Assembly (NCBI GenBank): GCA_030156895.1
Contig: JASGLP010000006.1
Coordinates: 1-64,000, forward strand
Length of the DNA stretch: 64,000 nucleotides
From: Eubacteriaceae bacterium
Lineage (GTDB): Bacteria > Bacillota > Clostridia > Eubacteriales > Eubacteriaceae
Reading direction: 5' to 3'
Shown here: positions 1 to 8,746 of the stretch, in pieces
Position numbering within the stretch: the first letter of the stretch is position 1
How the letters are laid out: every line of letters begins with the position of its first letter
Notes under the pieces: generated by a model
What the model saw: only the letters and a program-made list of their open reading frames with translations
Databases searched by the model: none
Told to the model about the DNA's origin: nothing
Made by a program: the position numbers and the translations under genes

Positions 1-99
1 AAACACCGCAGCTTCTGAAAAATGAAAGTTGACAGAAAAATGCACCTAACATCTGATATAATGAAGTTATTAAACCAAACAAAAATCAGACAGGAAAGG
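1..99. other. Flank left of the IS element
   Basis: No gene recognised. It holds a TTGACA (29-34) and a TATAAT (57-62), but the 22-base spacing is too long for a good promoter. I could not see the missing 5' part of the signal-peptidase-like gene that lies right of the IS, so the insertion was probably accompanied by loss of flanking DNA. Confidence 0.4.
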
Positions 100-124
100 G
101 ATAAAGTCTGTATAATGGTGTAAA
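100..124 (+). repeat. IS left terminal inverted repeat
   Basis: Imperfect inverted repeat with 1434-1460, about 14 of 22 positions matching when the AAGTC cores are aligned. A second, inner 10-bp match (AAATCTCGGT at 146-155) pairs with ACCGAGATTT near 1422-1431. Confidence 0.6.
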
Positions 125-199
125 AAGAAAAGAAGCCAAAAGCTCAAATCTCGGTTAAAATAAAAGTACCAACAAATACATAATAGAGGAGATGAACAA

Positions 200-1412
200 A
201 TGGCTCAATTAAATATTACACTGGATACAGAACTTTTGCACGGACTTTTTACAAAAGATTCCCGGGATGATGCATTTTCAAAGTTGATGGAAGCAATCCT
301 GAATCAGGTGCTTGTAGCGCAATCAGCAACAGCTTGGAGCACAGCCTTATGAGCGATGTAAAGAGCGTACAGCCTATCGCAATGGCTTTAGAGAGCGCGA
401 CTTGACAACACGTATCGGTGGGATCACCTTATGGGTGTCGCGCCATCGTAACGGCGAATTCAGCACAACGATGTTTCAGCGATACCAGCGCAGCGAGCAG
501 GCTCTGATGCTTACCATGATCGAAATGGTCATTAATGGCGTATCAACGCGAAAAATCGAGAACATCACAGAAGAACTGTGTGGTCAGAGTTTTTCTAAAT
601 CAACGGTTTCAAAGCTGTGCGAAAATCTGGATCCGATTGTAGAAGAATTCCGTCAACGGCCGCTTGAAAAACACTATCCCTTTGTTATTGTGGATGCCAT
701 GTATATCAAAGTTCGTGAAGACAATCGCGTTCGATCAAAGGGATTGCTGATAGCAACTGCGGTTAACGAGAATGGCAATCGTGAAGTCATTGGCTTTCAG
801 ATCAGTGATACGGAATCCGAAACAAGCTGGGGCGATTTCTTTAACGAACTCAAACAACGGGGTTTATCTGATGTTGATCTGATCGTGTCTGATAATCACA
901 AAGGGCTTGTAAATGCCATCAAAAAGCATTTTCAGGGTTCCTCCTGGCAACGCTGTCAAACCCATTTTTCAAGAAATATACTGGATAAAGCACCCAAAAA
1001 TCAGCAGCCGGAATTAAAACGCCATCTGAATCGGCTGTACAACACAGGCACCATTGAAGAAGCTCGTTGCCTTCTGAAAGAGACGCTGGCAAACATTGAA
1101 TCAAAGGCTCCCAAAGCAATGGCGCTGCTTGAAGAAGGTTTTGATGATGTGATGTCTGTTATGAGTCTTCCTGAAAAATACCGGAAACGGCTACGCACCA
1201 CTAACAGCATTGAACGACTGAACGAGGAAATAAGACGTCGCGATCGTGTGATCCGTATTTATCCCAATGAACAGTCCGTTATTCGATTACTAGGCGCTTT
1301 GCTGATAGAGCAAGATGAAAAATGGTCTTCTGGCAGAAAATACTTTGATATGGAAGAATATTATGAATTTATCAATTCTCGTCCATCTGATCATCCATTT
1401 GCCGCTGCTTAA
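200..1412 (+). pseudogene. IS256-family (mutator-type) transposase, frameshifted
   Basis: DDE transposase. The reading frame begins at ATG 200 (start MAQLNITLDT) after an AGGAG-like site and runs until a TGA at about 350. Homology continues in another frame from about 324 (QQLGAQPYERCKERTAYRN), so a 2-bp loss or 1-bp gain lies near 326-331. The catalytic region is otherwise intact: first Asp in VDAMYIK, second Asp in VSDNHKGL, the conserved WQRCQTHF block, and the Glu in TNSIERLNEE. Repairing the frame gives about 404 residues, the usual IS256-family length. As it stands the protein lacks its N-terminal part unless a start inside 402 onward is used. IS256 elements are not known for programmed frameshifting, so decay or a sequence error is the simplest reading. 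Confidence 0.85.
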
Positions 1413-1433
1413 ACCAAAACTACCGAGATTTTT

Positions 1434-1460
1434 AATTTGCACACTAATTTGGACTTGACT
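1434..1460 (-). repeat. IS right terminal inverted repeat
   Basis: Right end of the element, the imperfect inverted partner of 100-124. The exact last base is uncertain by a few positions because no target duplication marks it. Confidence 0.55.
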
Positions 1461-1461
1461 A

Positions 1462-1677
1462 TTTATTTTTCTGTTATCTGGAAACCTCGGCAATTTGACA
1501 AACATAATTGCCGATTCTGGCAATTGCATCGACTGGATAGTGCTTGGTGATGCAATTGCTGTTAATCTGGCAGATCTGTATCTGCTGGTTGGTCTAATTT
1601 TAGTTGCGGTGCAGTTATTTAAATGGTTAATTGCTGGGTCCGTTAAAGAGAGTATAATAGGAATTATGAAGCAATAA
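1462..1677 (+). pseudogene. 3' remnant of a signal peptidase II (LspA)-like gene
   Basis: An open frame that becomes meaningful exactly where the IS ends. It reads SGNLGNLTNII, then SGNCIDWIVLG, then VNLADLYLLVG, followed by a hydrophobic helix and a short basic tail. Lipoprotein signal peptidases end with GNxIDR, a G-x-V-x-D-F segment and NxAD, the last two carrying the catalytic aspartates. Both aspartates have counterparts here (CIDWI and NLAD). The first transmembrane helices are absent, so this is a truncated gene. A TTG at 1495 could start a 60-aa peptide, but no good ribosome site precedes it. Family assignment is moderate because the GNxID motif is altered. Confidence 0.55.
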
Positions 1678-1680
1678 AAT

Positions 1681-1707
1681 AGACCGGCGAGAGCCGGTCT
1701 TTCTTTA
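1681..1707 (+). terminator. Rho-independent terminator
   Basis: Perfect 8-bp stem AGACCGGC / GCCGGTCT with a GAGA loop, then TTTCTTT. It lies directly after the signal-peptidase-like remnant, which supports that remnant being the end of a former plus-strand gene. Confidence 0.85.
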
Positions 1708-1789
1708 TCGAAAATCGTATAAAAATGGGCAAATTTATGTTGATCTTAAAATCCTCTGGGAAAATTTTGGGAAAAACCATAAAATCAAA

Positions 1790-1818
1790 AAATAAAAAAC
1801 AGCCGCAATCGACTGTTT
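1790..1818 (-). terminator. Terminator of tRNA-Arg
   Basis: On the minus strand the stem AAACAG...CTGTTT is followed by a T-rich run (TTTTATTTTTTG). It sits 12 bases beyond the tRNA 3' end. Confidence 0.6.
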
Positions 1819-1829
1819 AATCACATAAA

Positions 1830-1906
<77 letters not shown>

Positions 1907-1951
1907 GCATATCGTGACCTAAGAAATGTATTTCTGTTGGCCACAAAAAAT

Positions 1952-1979
1952 ATTATAACACAATTTTAACATAATGCAA
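1952..1979 (-). promoter_or_regulatory. Promoter of tRNA-Arg
   Basis: Minus-strand TTGCAT, 16-base spacer, TATAAT, about 45 bases before the tRNA. The -35 box lies in one arm of the 14-bp inverted repeat at 1968-2008. Confidence 0.65.
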
Positions 1980-2008
1980 ATGTTTTTTTAAAAAATTTGC
2001 ATTATGTT
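1968..2008 (-). terminator. 14-bp inverted repeat, possible terminator of the Cys-rich gene
   Basis: AACATAATGCAAAT (1968-1981) pairs perfectly with 1995-2008 around a 13-base loop. It lies 22 bases beyond the stop of the 66-aa gene. The following T tract is weak (TTAAAATTG on the minus strand), so termination is likely but not certain. Confidence 0.5.
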
Positions 2009-2029
2009 GAATATAGATAAAAATACTTG

Positions 2030-2230
2030 CTAATCTTTTAGAAAAGCACCGTTAGGCATCATATTGTCAGGTGGGGGAGAGCCCTTTTGGGCGCGATAAA
2101 TTTTTCTTTTACACTCGTTTTGCTTTTCAGTTTTACAATACATATTTATAAAACCCTTTACAGCAAGATCTTTTGAACAATTATACTTTTTGCAAAATCC
2201 GCAATTGCTTAGATTTGGACAATCAGACAT
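2030..2230 (-). CDS. Small cysteine-rich conserved protein
   Basis: 66 residues with seven cysteines: CPNLSNCGFC near the N-terminus, then single cysteines at YNCSK, MYCKT and NECKR. A C-terminal GSPPPDNMMPNG segment follows. I recognise the general pattern of small soluble Cys-cluster proteins ending in a PP-x-x-x-PNG motif but know no established function. The cysteine spacing suggests a metal or Fe-S site, which is inference. No signal peptide or membrane helix is visible. An AAGGGG ribosome site precedes the ATG. It may be transcribed with, or independently of, the redox genes upstream. Confidence 0.7.
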   Translation of the reverse strand: MSDCPNLSNCGFCKKYNCSKDLAVKGFINMYCKTEKQNECKRKIYRAQKGSPPPDNMMPNGAFLKD

Positions 2231-2361
2231 AATAGTTTTCCCCTTAAATAGTATTTGAAGTCAACTCAGTTATGGAAGAATTTTAAAATCATAAAAAAGC
2301 AACTTCAAAATTTATCTACCCCAAATTAAATTTGATTAACGTCAGATATTTTAAATTATTA

Positions 2362-4001
2362 TTAAATCCCTTGTTCAATTATTTCTAATATTTCATCAAT
2401 TCCTTTTTTGCCAAAGCTTACCAGTTTCTTATTGACAATCATACACGGGACACTCATAATGTCGTATTGATCTTTTAATTCTGGGAAATGAGCGATATCA
2501 AAAACTGACGTTTTGATTAACTTGTTTTCAAGAGCAATTCGCCCAGCAGCCATAACTAAATCAGGACACATTGTACAAGATAAGGAGATAACGAGATAAC
2601 GAGATCTATTTGAGTTTCTGAATGAATGTTTTTGATTCTTTTTAGATGGGTGTGATCGATTGCTTGTCCAGGTCCGGCAGCATTATATAAGCTGACAATA
2701 AATGAATTAAATTCATGCCCACCAGGGACACCGTGGAATTCAAAATTAAGGTATTGTCCGGATGGACTGAAAAACCTGATTGAAGGGAAAATAAGAGTTT
2801 CATCTGTTTTTTCTGTGACAATTTCAACCGAAATCTTAGTGGATAAATCTGCAATTTCTTGAGCAAAGGCAGTGATTTCATTGGAAATTGGCTTTTCGTC
2901 AACAAAGCATTTCAAAATAATCTCATTTTCAAATTTTTCGAAAACAGGTAATAGTTGATCTTGCATTTCGCTTGTTATAAAGGCATTGTTATTTTCATTT
3001 GACGCAGTCAAAGTCACCGATTTTTCTTCTTTTTGAGAGATGGATTTTTTCTCCAGTTTTAGTTTTTCATACATTGTTGAGAGATGTTTTTCCAGAGATG
3101 TGGCAGCTATTGCGCCATCAGAAACTGCAGTTACAACTTGTCTGAGGTTTTTGATGCACACATCACCAGCAGCATAAACGCCACTTGTACTGGTTTTTTG
3201 ATTAGAATCAGTTTTGATGTAGCCCAGCTCATCTAGATCCAGATGGTTTTTTACTAGATTTGTGGCAGGTTCATAGCCGGCAAAGACAAATATTCCAATA
3301 TTGTCATTTTCGGCAGCTTGATATTCCCATTCTTGGTTTGTTTCACGATTTATAAAACGAGCTTTTGATAATTTTGTGGACCCACTTGCTTCAAGGATTT
3401 CAGTGTTAAAAAAAACATCAATATCGTCTCTTTTCAAGACTTCATCGGCGATACTTTGTGCACAGGTGAATTCTGCTTCTCTAACGATCATTCTGACTTT
3501 ACGCGCATATTTTGTCAGAAACATGCCTTCTTCTGCTGCAGCAAAACCACCACCAAGCACAAAAACATCTTTGCCGGTAAAGAATTCCCCATCACAGGTG
3601 GCACAATAGGCTACACCACGTCCCTGAAATTCTTTTTCACCTTTAAACCCAATTTTTCGAGGGCTAGCACCTGTTGCAATAATGACTCCGAGAGATTCAT
3701 AGATTCCTTTGCTGGTCATTATTTTTTTAATATCGCCATCAATTGCCAGTTCAGTCACTTCAGCTAATAAAAAATCAGCTCCAAAGTTTTGGGCTTGCTT
3801 GCGCATTGTTTCAGTAAGCTGCTTTCCGTCCGTTCGAATGATCCCTGGATAGTTAACTACGTCAGTGGTGATGGTGATTTGCCCACCAAACGTTTCTTTT
3901 TCAATTACTAAAACACGGTATTGAGCTCTTGCAGCATAAACGGCTGCTGTAAGCCCTGCCGGTCCGCCACCGACGATTATCACATCATAAAAGTCTTTCA
4001 T
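2362..4001 (-). pseudogene. Thioredoxin reductase fused to AhpF-like thioredoxin domain, frameshifted
   Basis: Flavin disulfide reductase that should pass electrons to the neighbouring peroxiredoxin. The start is ATG at 4001 (MKDFYDVIIVGGGPAG), with GAGG 8 bases upstream; an in-frame ATG further upstream lacks a ribosome site. The FAD motif GGGPAG and the redox-active CATC (YCATCDGEFF) are present. So are a second nucleotide motif GGGFAAAE and the FAD-binding AAGDVC, in about 310 residues. A C-terminal double thioredoxin-like region follows. An 8-bp tandem duplication at 2585-2600 shifts the frame just before the second redox motif, so translation ends at 2556 after SLSPYLVQ. Removing one repeat unit gives one 543-aa protein reading SLSCTMCPDL and continuing to 2362. 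The reductase half alone may still be made. The second CxxC would be lost. Confidence 0.85.
2585..2605. repeat. 8-bp tandem repeat causing the frameshift
   Basis: GAGATAAC at 2585-2592 is repeated exactly at 2593-2600 and followed by a partial third copy (GAGAT). One or four units would keep the fusion gene in frame; two, as here, do not. Confidence 0.9.
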
Positions 4002-4031
4002 AATTTGCCTCACATAATTTTTGATAAGAAA

Positions 4032-4057
4032 AAGGATGTTGTCAATGCAACATCCTT
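4032..4057 (-). terminator. Terminator after peroxiredoxin
   Basis: Perfect 10-bp stem AAGGATGTTG / CAACATCCTT with a 6-base loop, followed on the minus strand by TTTCTT. It separates the peroxiredoxin gene from the reductase gene, so the reductase is made by read-through or its own promoter. Confidence 0.7.
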
Positions 4058-4124
4058 CAGTGTACATAGCACCTAAAAAGCTAATTGTGGCACTCATTTG
4101 CTAAATTTTGCTTTGTAAAGTCAG

Positions 4125-4688
4125 TTAGATCAATCCGACCAGATCCAAACTAGGTTTTAAGGTTTTAGCTCCCGGTGTCCATTTGGCCGGGCAAACCTCA
4201 TCACCATGCTCAGCGACAAACTGAGAAGCTTGAACACGACGAAACAACTCATCGGCATTTCGTCCAACATTTCCAGCAATAACTTCATAGGCGACTATTT
4301 TGCCTTCTGGGTTGATAATGAAACTGCCTCTTTCAGCTAAACCATCTTCTTCAATCATTACTTCAAAATCACGTGTGATTGTGCCAGTCGGATCAGCCAG
4401 CATTGGGTAGTTTATTTTTTTGATAGTGTCAGATGCGTCATGCCACGCTTTGTGAACAAAATGTGTGTCGCAGGAGACAGAGTAGATTTCACAGTTAATC
4501 TTTTTAAATTCGTTATACTTATTGGCAAGATCCTCCAATTCCGTAGGGCAAACAAAGGTAAAATCGGCTGGATAAAAGAAAAAAACTGACCATTTCCCCA
4601 TAATACTTTCTTTTGTTACTTCCTCAAATGAATTATTCACGTAAGCCTGTACTTTAAAATCTGATACTTCTTTTCCAATCAATGACAT
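4125..4688 (-). CDS. ahpC: 2-Cys peroxiredoxin (AhpC/Prx1 type)
   Basis: Thiol peroxidase of 187 residues that reduces hydrogen and organic peroxides in the cytosol. The peroxidatic cysteine lies in DFTFVCPTELED (about residue 47) with the preceding FFYPADFTF. The resolving cysteine is in GDEVCPAKW (about residue 165). Length and both motifs are those of the typical 2-Cys AhpC family. A TAGGAGG site stands before the ATG. The neighbouring reductase/thioredoxin fusion is its natural electron donor, in place of AhpF. A possible peroxide-sensing operator sits upstream. Confidence 0.95.
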   Translation of the reverse strand: MSLIGKEVSDFKVQAYVNNSFEEVTKESIMGKWSVFFFYPADFTFVCPTELEDLANKYNEFKKINCEIYSVSCDTHFVHKAWHDASDTIKKINYPMLADPTGTITRDFEVMIEEDGLAERGSFIINPEGKIVAYEVIAGNVGRNADELFRRVQASQFVAEHGDEVCPAKWTPGAKTLKPSLDLVGLI

Positions 4689-4708
4689 AATTGTCCTCCT
4701 AAAATAAA

Positions 4709-4748
4709 ATTATATGTTATACATTTCTAACTTGATGTTATAATAACA
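4709..4748 (-). promoter_or_regulatory. Promoter and PerR-like palindrome of the peroxiredoxin gene
   Basis: Minus-strand TATAAT at 4709-4714. A perfect palindrome TGTTATAATAACA (4736-4748) covers the -35 position, which itself is poor (CATCAA). PerR boxes have a TTATAATNATTATAA core, so this could be a PerR-type operator. The match is partial, and no perR gene is in the window. Confidence 0.4.
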
Positions 4749-4852
4749 TAACTTTTAATAGGATGCAATACTAAACTATAATAATTCTAAACAAACGTCA
4801 AATAATTTATCTACTATTTTGTTTTGAGGGAACAAAATGGCCGGATACGTAA

Positions 4853-4890
4853 AAAACATTACAGTTTTAACTTTTCAGCTGTAATGTTTT
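4853..4890 (-). terminator. Terminator of the sigma-54 operon (after larC)
   Basis: 12-bp perfect stem AAAACATTACAG / CTGTAATGTTTT. On the minus strand it ends in TTTTTT. It lies 34 bases after larC and is the first strong terminator downstream of the DUF362 gene. Confidence 0.85.
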
Positions 4891-4923
4891 AATAGCTTTA
4901 TTCGTTTATGAAAAATAGGATAT

Positions 4924-6075
4924 TCATTTTAATGAATTAACCAGATCCATGACTTCGTAGAGTGACATATTTGAATTGCTTGCAATTTTTTTTAGATCTT
5001 CATATTCCGGACTTTCACGGTGGATATTTCCGTGATCAACAACTTTCAATTTAACATCGCCATATGGTGTAGTCACTGTACGGAAAGAGCGATTCATACA
5101 GGTTCGGGTAACAGGATATTTTCTGATACCGATTGTTGATGTTTCTTTTAAGATTAATTCTTCCAACAAGTTAAGCTTGCTTTCGTGACAAAGCACTGTT
5201 AAATGAATGCCCGGCCTGTTTTTTTTCATATACACAGGGGTATAAAAAGCATCCAAAGCACCAGACTGCATCAATTTTTCAAGTACAAAACCTGCCATTT
5301 CACCAGTCATATCATCCATATTGGTTTCAATCACCATGGTTTCCATGGAATCAGATTTTTCACCTTGTATGATTCTAAGGGCATTTAGAATCCCAAAATC
5401 TTTTGTACCAAAACCGTAACCGGTTTTTTGCGGAATAAAAGCAGGTGTTTGAGCAGAATAGCTTGCCAGCTCGGCAAGGATGGCAACACCAGTTGGGGTT
5501 GCTGATTCGCCGTCAATTGCCCTTGAATAGATTTCAAAGCCGGAGTCGCAAAGAATTTCAGCAGTTGCTGGAGCAGGGACGGGGAGTAGTCCGTGAGCAC
5601 ATCGAACCCATCCGCTTCCGACATTAATTTTAGAACCATAAACCAGGTCAGGTTTTAAATGATGATAACAAATTGATGCACCAACAATATCGACAATTGA
5701 ATCCAGCGCACCCACTTCATGAAAATGCACCCGTTCCACGGGCACATTGTGAACTTTTCCTTCAGCAAGTGCTACTCTTTTAAAAATAGCCAGTGCAGTT
5801 TGCTTAACGGTGTCTGAAAGTGTCGAATTCATAATAATTCTTTCAATGTCTGAAAAATGTCGATGCTGATGGGGTTCATTGACAATATTCACGTGACACT
5901 GGATTCCGCTGATACCTTTTTTCATTGTTTTCTCGGCTTGGATTTCAAATTCCGAGATGTTGAGTTTTGCCAGTTCACTAATCAACAAATCCGCATCCAT
6001 CCCTAAATCGATAAAAGCCCCCAGTACCATATCGCCACTTATCCCTGCAAAACAGTCAAAATATAATGTTTTCAT
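4924..6075 (-). CDS. larC: LarC, nickel-insertion enzyme of the nickel-pincer cofactor
   Basis: 383 residues. LarC uses CTP to insert nickel into the pyridinium-3,5-bisthiocarboxylate mononucleotide that LarA-type enzymes carry. Visible hallmarks are DCFAGISGDM at the N-terminus, HFHEVGALDSIVDI near residue 120, ESATPTGVA near 190 and ETNMDDMTGE near 245. In Lactobacillus plantarum LarC is made from two frames by ribosomal frameshifting; here it is one continuous frame. It starts 26 bases after larB and is the last gene of the operon. larE (sulfur transfer) and larA are not in the window. That leaves the pathway incomplete locally and the apo-enzyme unknown. Confidence 0.9.
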   Translation of the reverse strand: MKTLYFDCFAGISGDMVLGAFIDLGMDADLLISELAKLNISEFEIQAEKTMKKGISGIQCHVNIVNEPHQHRHFSDIERIIMNSTLSDTVKQTALAIFKRVALAEGKVHNVPVERVHFHEVGALDSIVDIVGASICYHHLKPDLVYGSKINVGSGWVRCAHGLLPVPAPATAEILCDSGFEIYSRAIDGESATPTGVAILAELASYSAQTPAFIPQKTGYGFGTKDFGILNALRIIQGEKSDSMETMVIETNMDDMTGEMAGFVLEKLMQSGALDAFYTPVYMKKNRPGIHLTVLCHESKLNLLEELILKETSTIGIRKYPVTRTCMNRSFRTVTTPYGDVKLKVVDHGNIHRESPEYEDLKKIASNSNMSLYEVMDLVNSLK

Positions 6076-6101
6076 TTGTCAAACTCCTTGTTGAAATTTT
6101 T

Positions 6102-6851
6102 TTATATTTTATTAATCTTAGAAGCCATACAGGCAGCACCGAAACCGTTATCGATATTGACGACACCAATCCCACTGGCACAGGAAGTCAGCATCCCTAA
6201 AAGAGCAGAAACACCGCCGAAATTTGCCCCATATCCAATACTGGTGGGAACGGCAATGATTGGCTTATCGGTTAATCCGCCGACGACAGATGCCAAAGCG
6301 CCTTCCATGCCAGCAACGACGATGATCGTTTTGGCGTCATTAATGATCGAAACATTATTCAATAATCGGTGAATGCCGGCGACACCGACATCATAGAGCC
6401 GTTTAACCTGATTACCCATGACAGTCGCCGTTATAGCCGCTTCTTCGGCAATTGGTATATCAGCGGTACCTGCGGATACAACCAGAATATAGGAATCTGT
6501 TGTTTTATATTCCTGGCGCTTCACTACAACAGAACGGGCTTCCTCATAATAAATGGCGTCATCGGTCACTGATTTAACTACTTCATAGACTGATAAGTCT
6601 GCTCGCGATGCCAGGATATTTCCCTGTGAACGTTTGAGCATGTTTTGTACGATTCCTTTGATTTGATCGAGGGATTTTCCGGGACTGTAAATAACCTCGG
6701 GGTATCCATTTCTGAGTTCCCGATGATGATCAACTTTTGCATATTCAAGATCCTCATAGGGGAGAATTTTCAGCTGATTGAGAGCAGTTTCAATATCACA
6801 TTGATCATTTTTTACTTCAAGTAGCAGGGTTTTAAGTTGTTCAATATTCAT
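6102..6851 (-). CDS. larB: LarB, nickel-pincer cofactor carboxylase/hydrolase
   Basis: 249 residues. LarB carboxylates the pyridinium ring of nicotinic acid adenine dinucleotide and cleaves it to the mononucleotide, the first step to the nickel-pincer cofactor. The C-terminal half is PurE-like: VVSAGTADIPIAEEA (about residue 125), DVGVAGIHRL, VVAGMEGALASVVGGL and PTSIGYGANFGG. It follows the ligase gene by 27 bases with a TTGGAGTG ribosome site, so it belongs to the long operon. Lone LarB-like proteins exist outside lactate racemization, but LarC next door argues for true cofactor synthesis. Confidence 0.92.
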   Translation of the reverse strand: MNIEQLKTLLLEVKNDQCDIETALNQLKILPYEDLEYAKVDHHRELRNGYPEVIYSPGKSLDQIKGIVQNMLKRSQGNILASRADLSVYEVVKSVTDDAIYYEEARSVVVKRQEYKTTDSYILVVSAGTADIPIAEEAAITATVMGNQVKRLYDVGVAGIHRLLNNVSIINDAKTIIVVAGMEGALASVVGGLTDKPIIAVPTSIGYGANFGGVSALLGMLTSCASGIGVVNIDNGFGAACMASKINKI

Positions 6852-6878
6852 AAGTCACTCCAATTCTGACTATAACCG

Positions 6879-8729
6879 TTAATTCTGGTTAAGAAAGTCG
6901 TTCATTTCCGCTAGTGTGAGATTGTTTCTGAAAGATTCAAAATCATATTCCTTCTGATATTTTCTCTCTAAATGGCCAATTAAATCTGAAAAATAGAGAG
7001 AGTCCCCGCCCAAGTCATTGATAAAATGACTGTCGCTACCTATTTGGCTAAGGGGTATTTTTAAAATCTGACTCCATATTTGAGCCAGTTCCAGGCATGA
7101 TGAGTCAATTTCCTGATCAACTTCTGGCCCTAATGAATGGGCCTTATTTTCAAAAAGACCTTTTTCCCAATTCACTGCAAGGGTTAAACGGTCTGTTTTA
7201 CCTGACGAGTTTTTAGGAATTTCGTCAATTAAAACGCCAAAATCGATTGATATCTGCCATGTTTTTTTGATTTCCTTTGCAGCGTCAACGAGTAAATCCA
7301 GATCATTTGAATCAGAAAAAATTACCAGCAAATTCTTTTCACTTGTTTTATCCTTAACTTGAACGATCACCAGTTTGCCATTTGTAATTTTACTTTGAGC
7401 GGTTCGCTCAAGATCATTGACCAGATAGTTTTGGCCATTTACAATAACAATATCTTTATATCGTCCGTAAATGGTCAGCCAGCCTTGATGAAAAAAACCC
7501 AGATCGCCCGTATTAAAAAATCCCTTGTCATCAATTACCTGATTTGTGGCAGCATCATCATGGTAATAGCCTTGCATGACATTCGTGCCCTTGATATGAA
7601 CAAGTCCCAGATATTCTGGAGGTAAATCATTTCCTTGAAGATTTCGGATGACCACTTGATTACATTCATCCAGAACACCAACAGAAACACGGCTGATTGT
7701 ATCTTCGTCAGGATCACAGAAAAAAAGCTTATGGCCGATCTGCAGATTATCACTCAGAAAGTGTTCAACCCGAAAGCTCTGACCAATTGGTGTATAAGAA
7801 ACCCCCATGGTGGTTTCACTTAGTCCATAGGCTGGTTTTAAAGTATTCTTTTGCCAACCCAAGGATAAGGCAGCTTCTTCGAAGTTCCTCAGAGTATTTG
7901 GGTTTACATCTTCACCCCCACAAAAACAGATGTAAACATTTGATAGATCAATGGGAGAATGCGGTTTTATGCCGGTATTTAAAAGTAATTCCAGGCCAAA
8001 AAGTGCAGCGCCGGTCATCGTTGTCCCAAATTTTGAAAGCTTTTCAAGCCAAGAAATTGGATTTTTTATAAATACCATGGGATGTATCAAGTATTGAGGG
8101 AAATCGTTGACCAAAGGAACCAGATGATATCCCACAAAACCAAAGCAATGAGACAGGGGAAGCCAACTCAGATAGCGTTCAGTCACACCTTTACGCACCA
8201 CAATACTACTGGCCAATCCACCTTCATAAAGATTCTTTTGGCTTAAGAGGGCTCCTTTTGCTTTATTAGTAGTACCCGATGTAAACTGAATCATTGCGGG
8301 ATCAGACTCTAAACAGTTTTCAATTAAACCGGCTTCAGAATTTATTAAAACAGGATACATCAAGGCCTTAATACCTTTAACGGTGCTTAAACCATGAAGG
8401 TCGGTCAGCACTGTTGCTGATTCCATAGTATTCAGGACGGATTTTAGGCTAGCCCGGGATTTTTCGTCCTGAGCGATGGGGAGGATTGAAAAAATGATTC
8501 CTCCCAGCATTGCTGCCCAGCTTGCAGTAATTTGTGCTTGAACACTTTTAAGCTGCAAAACAAGCAGATCATTTTTTTTCAAACCCTGATTTTGCAGTCC
8601 ACCCAATAATTTTACAGCGTTATCAAAAAGTTCTGAATAGCTAATTGTCGTTTCGATGCCATCAGACTCGCAGAAGCTAATCGGTGTAAGGCTTTTTTTA
8701 AGCGCAATAATCGAATTATTGATAATCAT
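6879..8729 (-). CDS. Acyl-AMP ligase (acyl-CoA synthetase family) with C-terminal carrier domain
   Basis: 616 residues. The ANL adenylation domain spans about 1-530. It has the nucleotide loop FTSGTTNKAKG (about 155), YGLSETTMG (about 310), NTGDLGFF (about 415), GRYKDIVIVNG, and the late catalytic lysine in PKNSSGKTDR. A phosphopantetheine carrier domain follows, with the attachment serine in DLGGDSL (about residue 577). The enzyme therefore probably activates an acid as acyl-AMP and loads it onto its own carrier arm rather than onto CoA; this is inference from the fusion. The start is ATG at 8729 with GGGGAG 4 bases upstream; a TTG four codons earlier lacks a site. The substrate is unknown. 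Confidence 0.85.
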   Translation of the reverse strand: MIINNSIIALKKSLTPISFCESDGIETTISYSELFDNAVKLLGGLQNQGLKKNDLLVLQLKSVQAQITASWAAMLGGIIFSILPIAQDEKSRASLKSVLNTMESATVLTDLHGLSTVKGIKALMYPVLINSEAGLIENCLESDPAMIQFTSGTTNKAKGALLSQKNLYEGGLASSIVVRKGVTERYLSWLPLSHCFGFVGYHLVPLVNDFPQYLIHPMVFIKNPISWLEKLSKFGTTMTGAALFGLELLLNTGIKPHSPIDLSNVYICFCGGEDVNPNTLRNFEEAALSLGWQKNTLKPAYGLSETTMGVSYTPIGQSFRVEHFLSDNLQIGHKLFFCDPDEDTISRVSVGVLDECNQVVIRNLQGNDLPPEYLGLVHIKGTNVMQGYYHDDAATNQVIDDKGFFNTGDLGFFHQGWLTIYGRYKDIVIVNGQNYLVNDLERTAQSKITNGKLVIVQVKDKTSEKNLLVIFSDSNDLDLLVDAAKEIKKTWQISIDFGVLIDEIPKNSSGKTDRLTLAVNWEKGLFENKAHSLGPEVDQEIDSSCLELAQIWSQILKIPLSQIGSDSHFINDLGGDSLYFSDLIGHLERKYQKEYDFESFRNNLTLAEMNDFLNQN

Positions 8730-8746
8730 GTAACTCCCCAAATTTT

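Larger units (their letters stand above)
100..1460 (+). mobile_element. IS256-family insertion sequence
   Basis: An element of about 1.36 kb. The left end (ATAAAGTCTGTATAATGG at 101-118) looks like the classical IS256 terminus. The right end, read in reverse, gives an imperfect match around AAGTC...GTG..AAA. One transposase gene fills the element. I found no target-site duplication next to the ends, which fits an old insertion or a rearranged flank. The right boundary coincides with the point where a different reading frame (signal peptidase II-like) becomes recognisable. Confidence 0.8.

Noticed and set aside
29-62. Promoter TTGACA...TATAAT left of the IS
   Set aside because: The 22-base spacing is outside the usual 16-19 range and no gene follows it before the IS end.
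5385-5639. Minus-strand frame of 84 codons inside larC, suggesting a LarC1/LarC2-type frameshift
   Set aside because: The larC frame itself is continuous with all motifs; the inner frame is only an alternate reading of the same strand.
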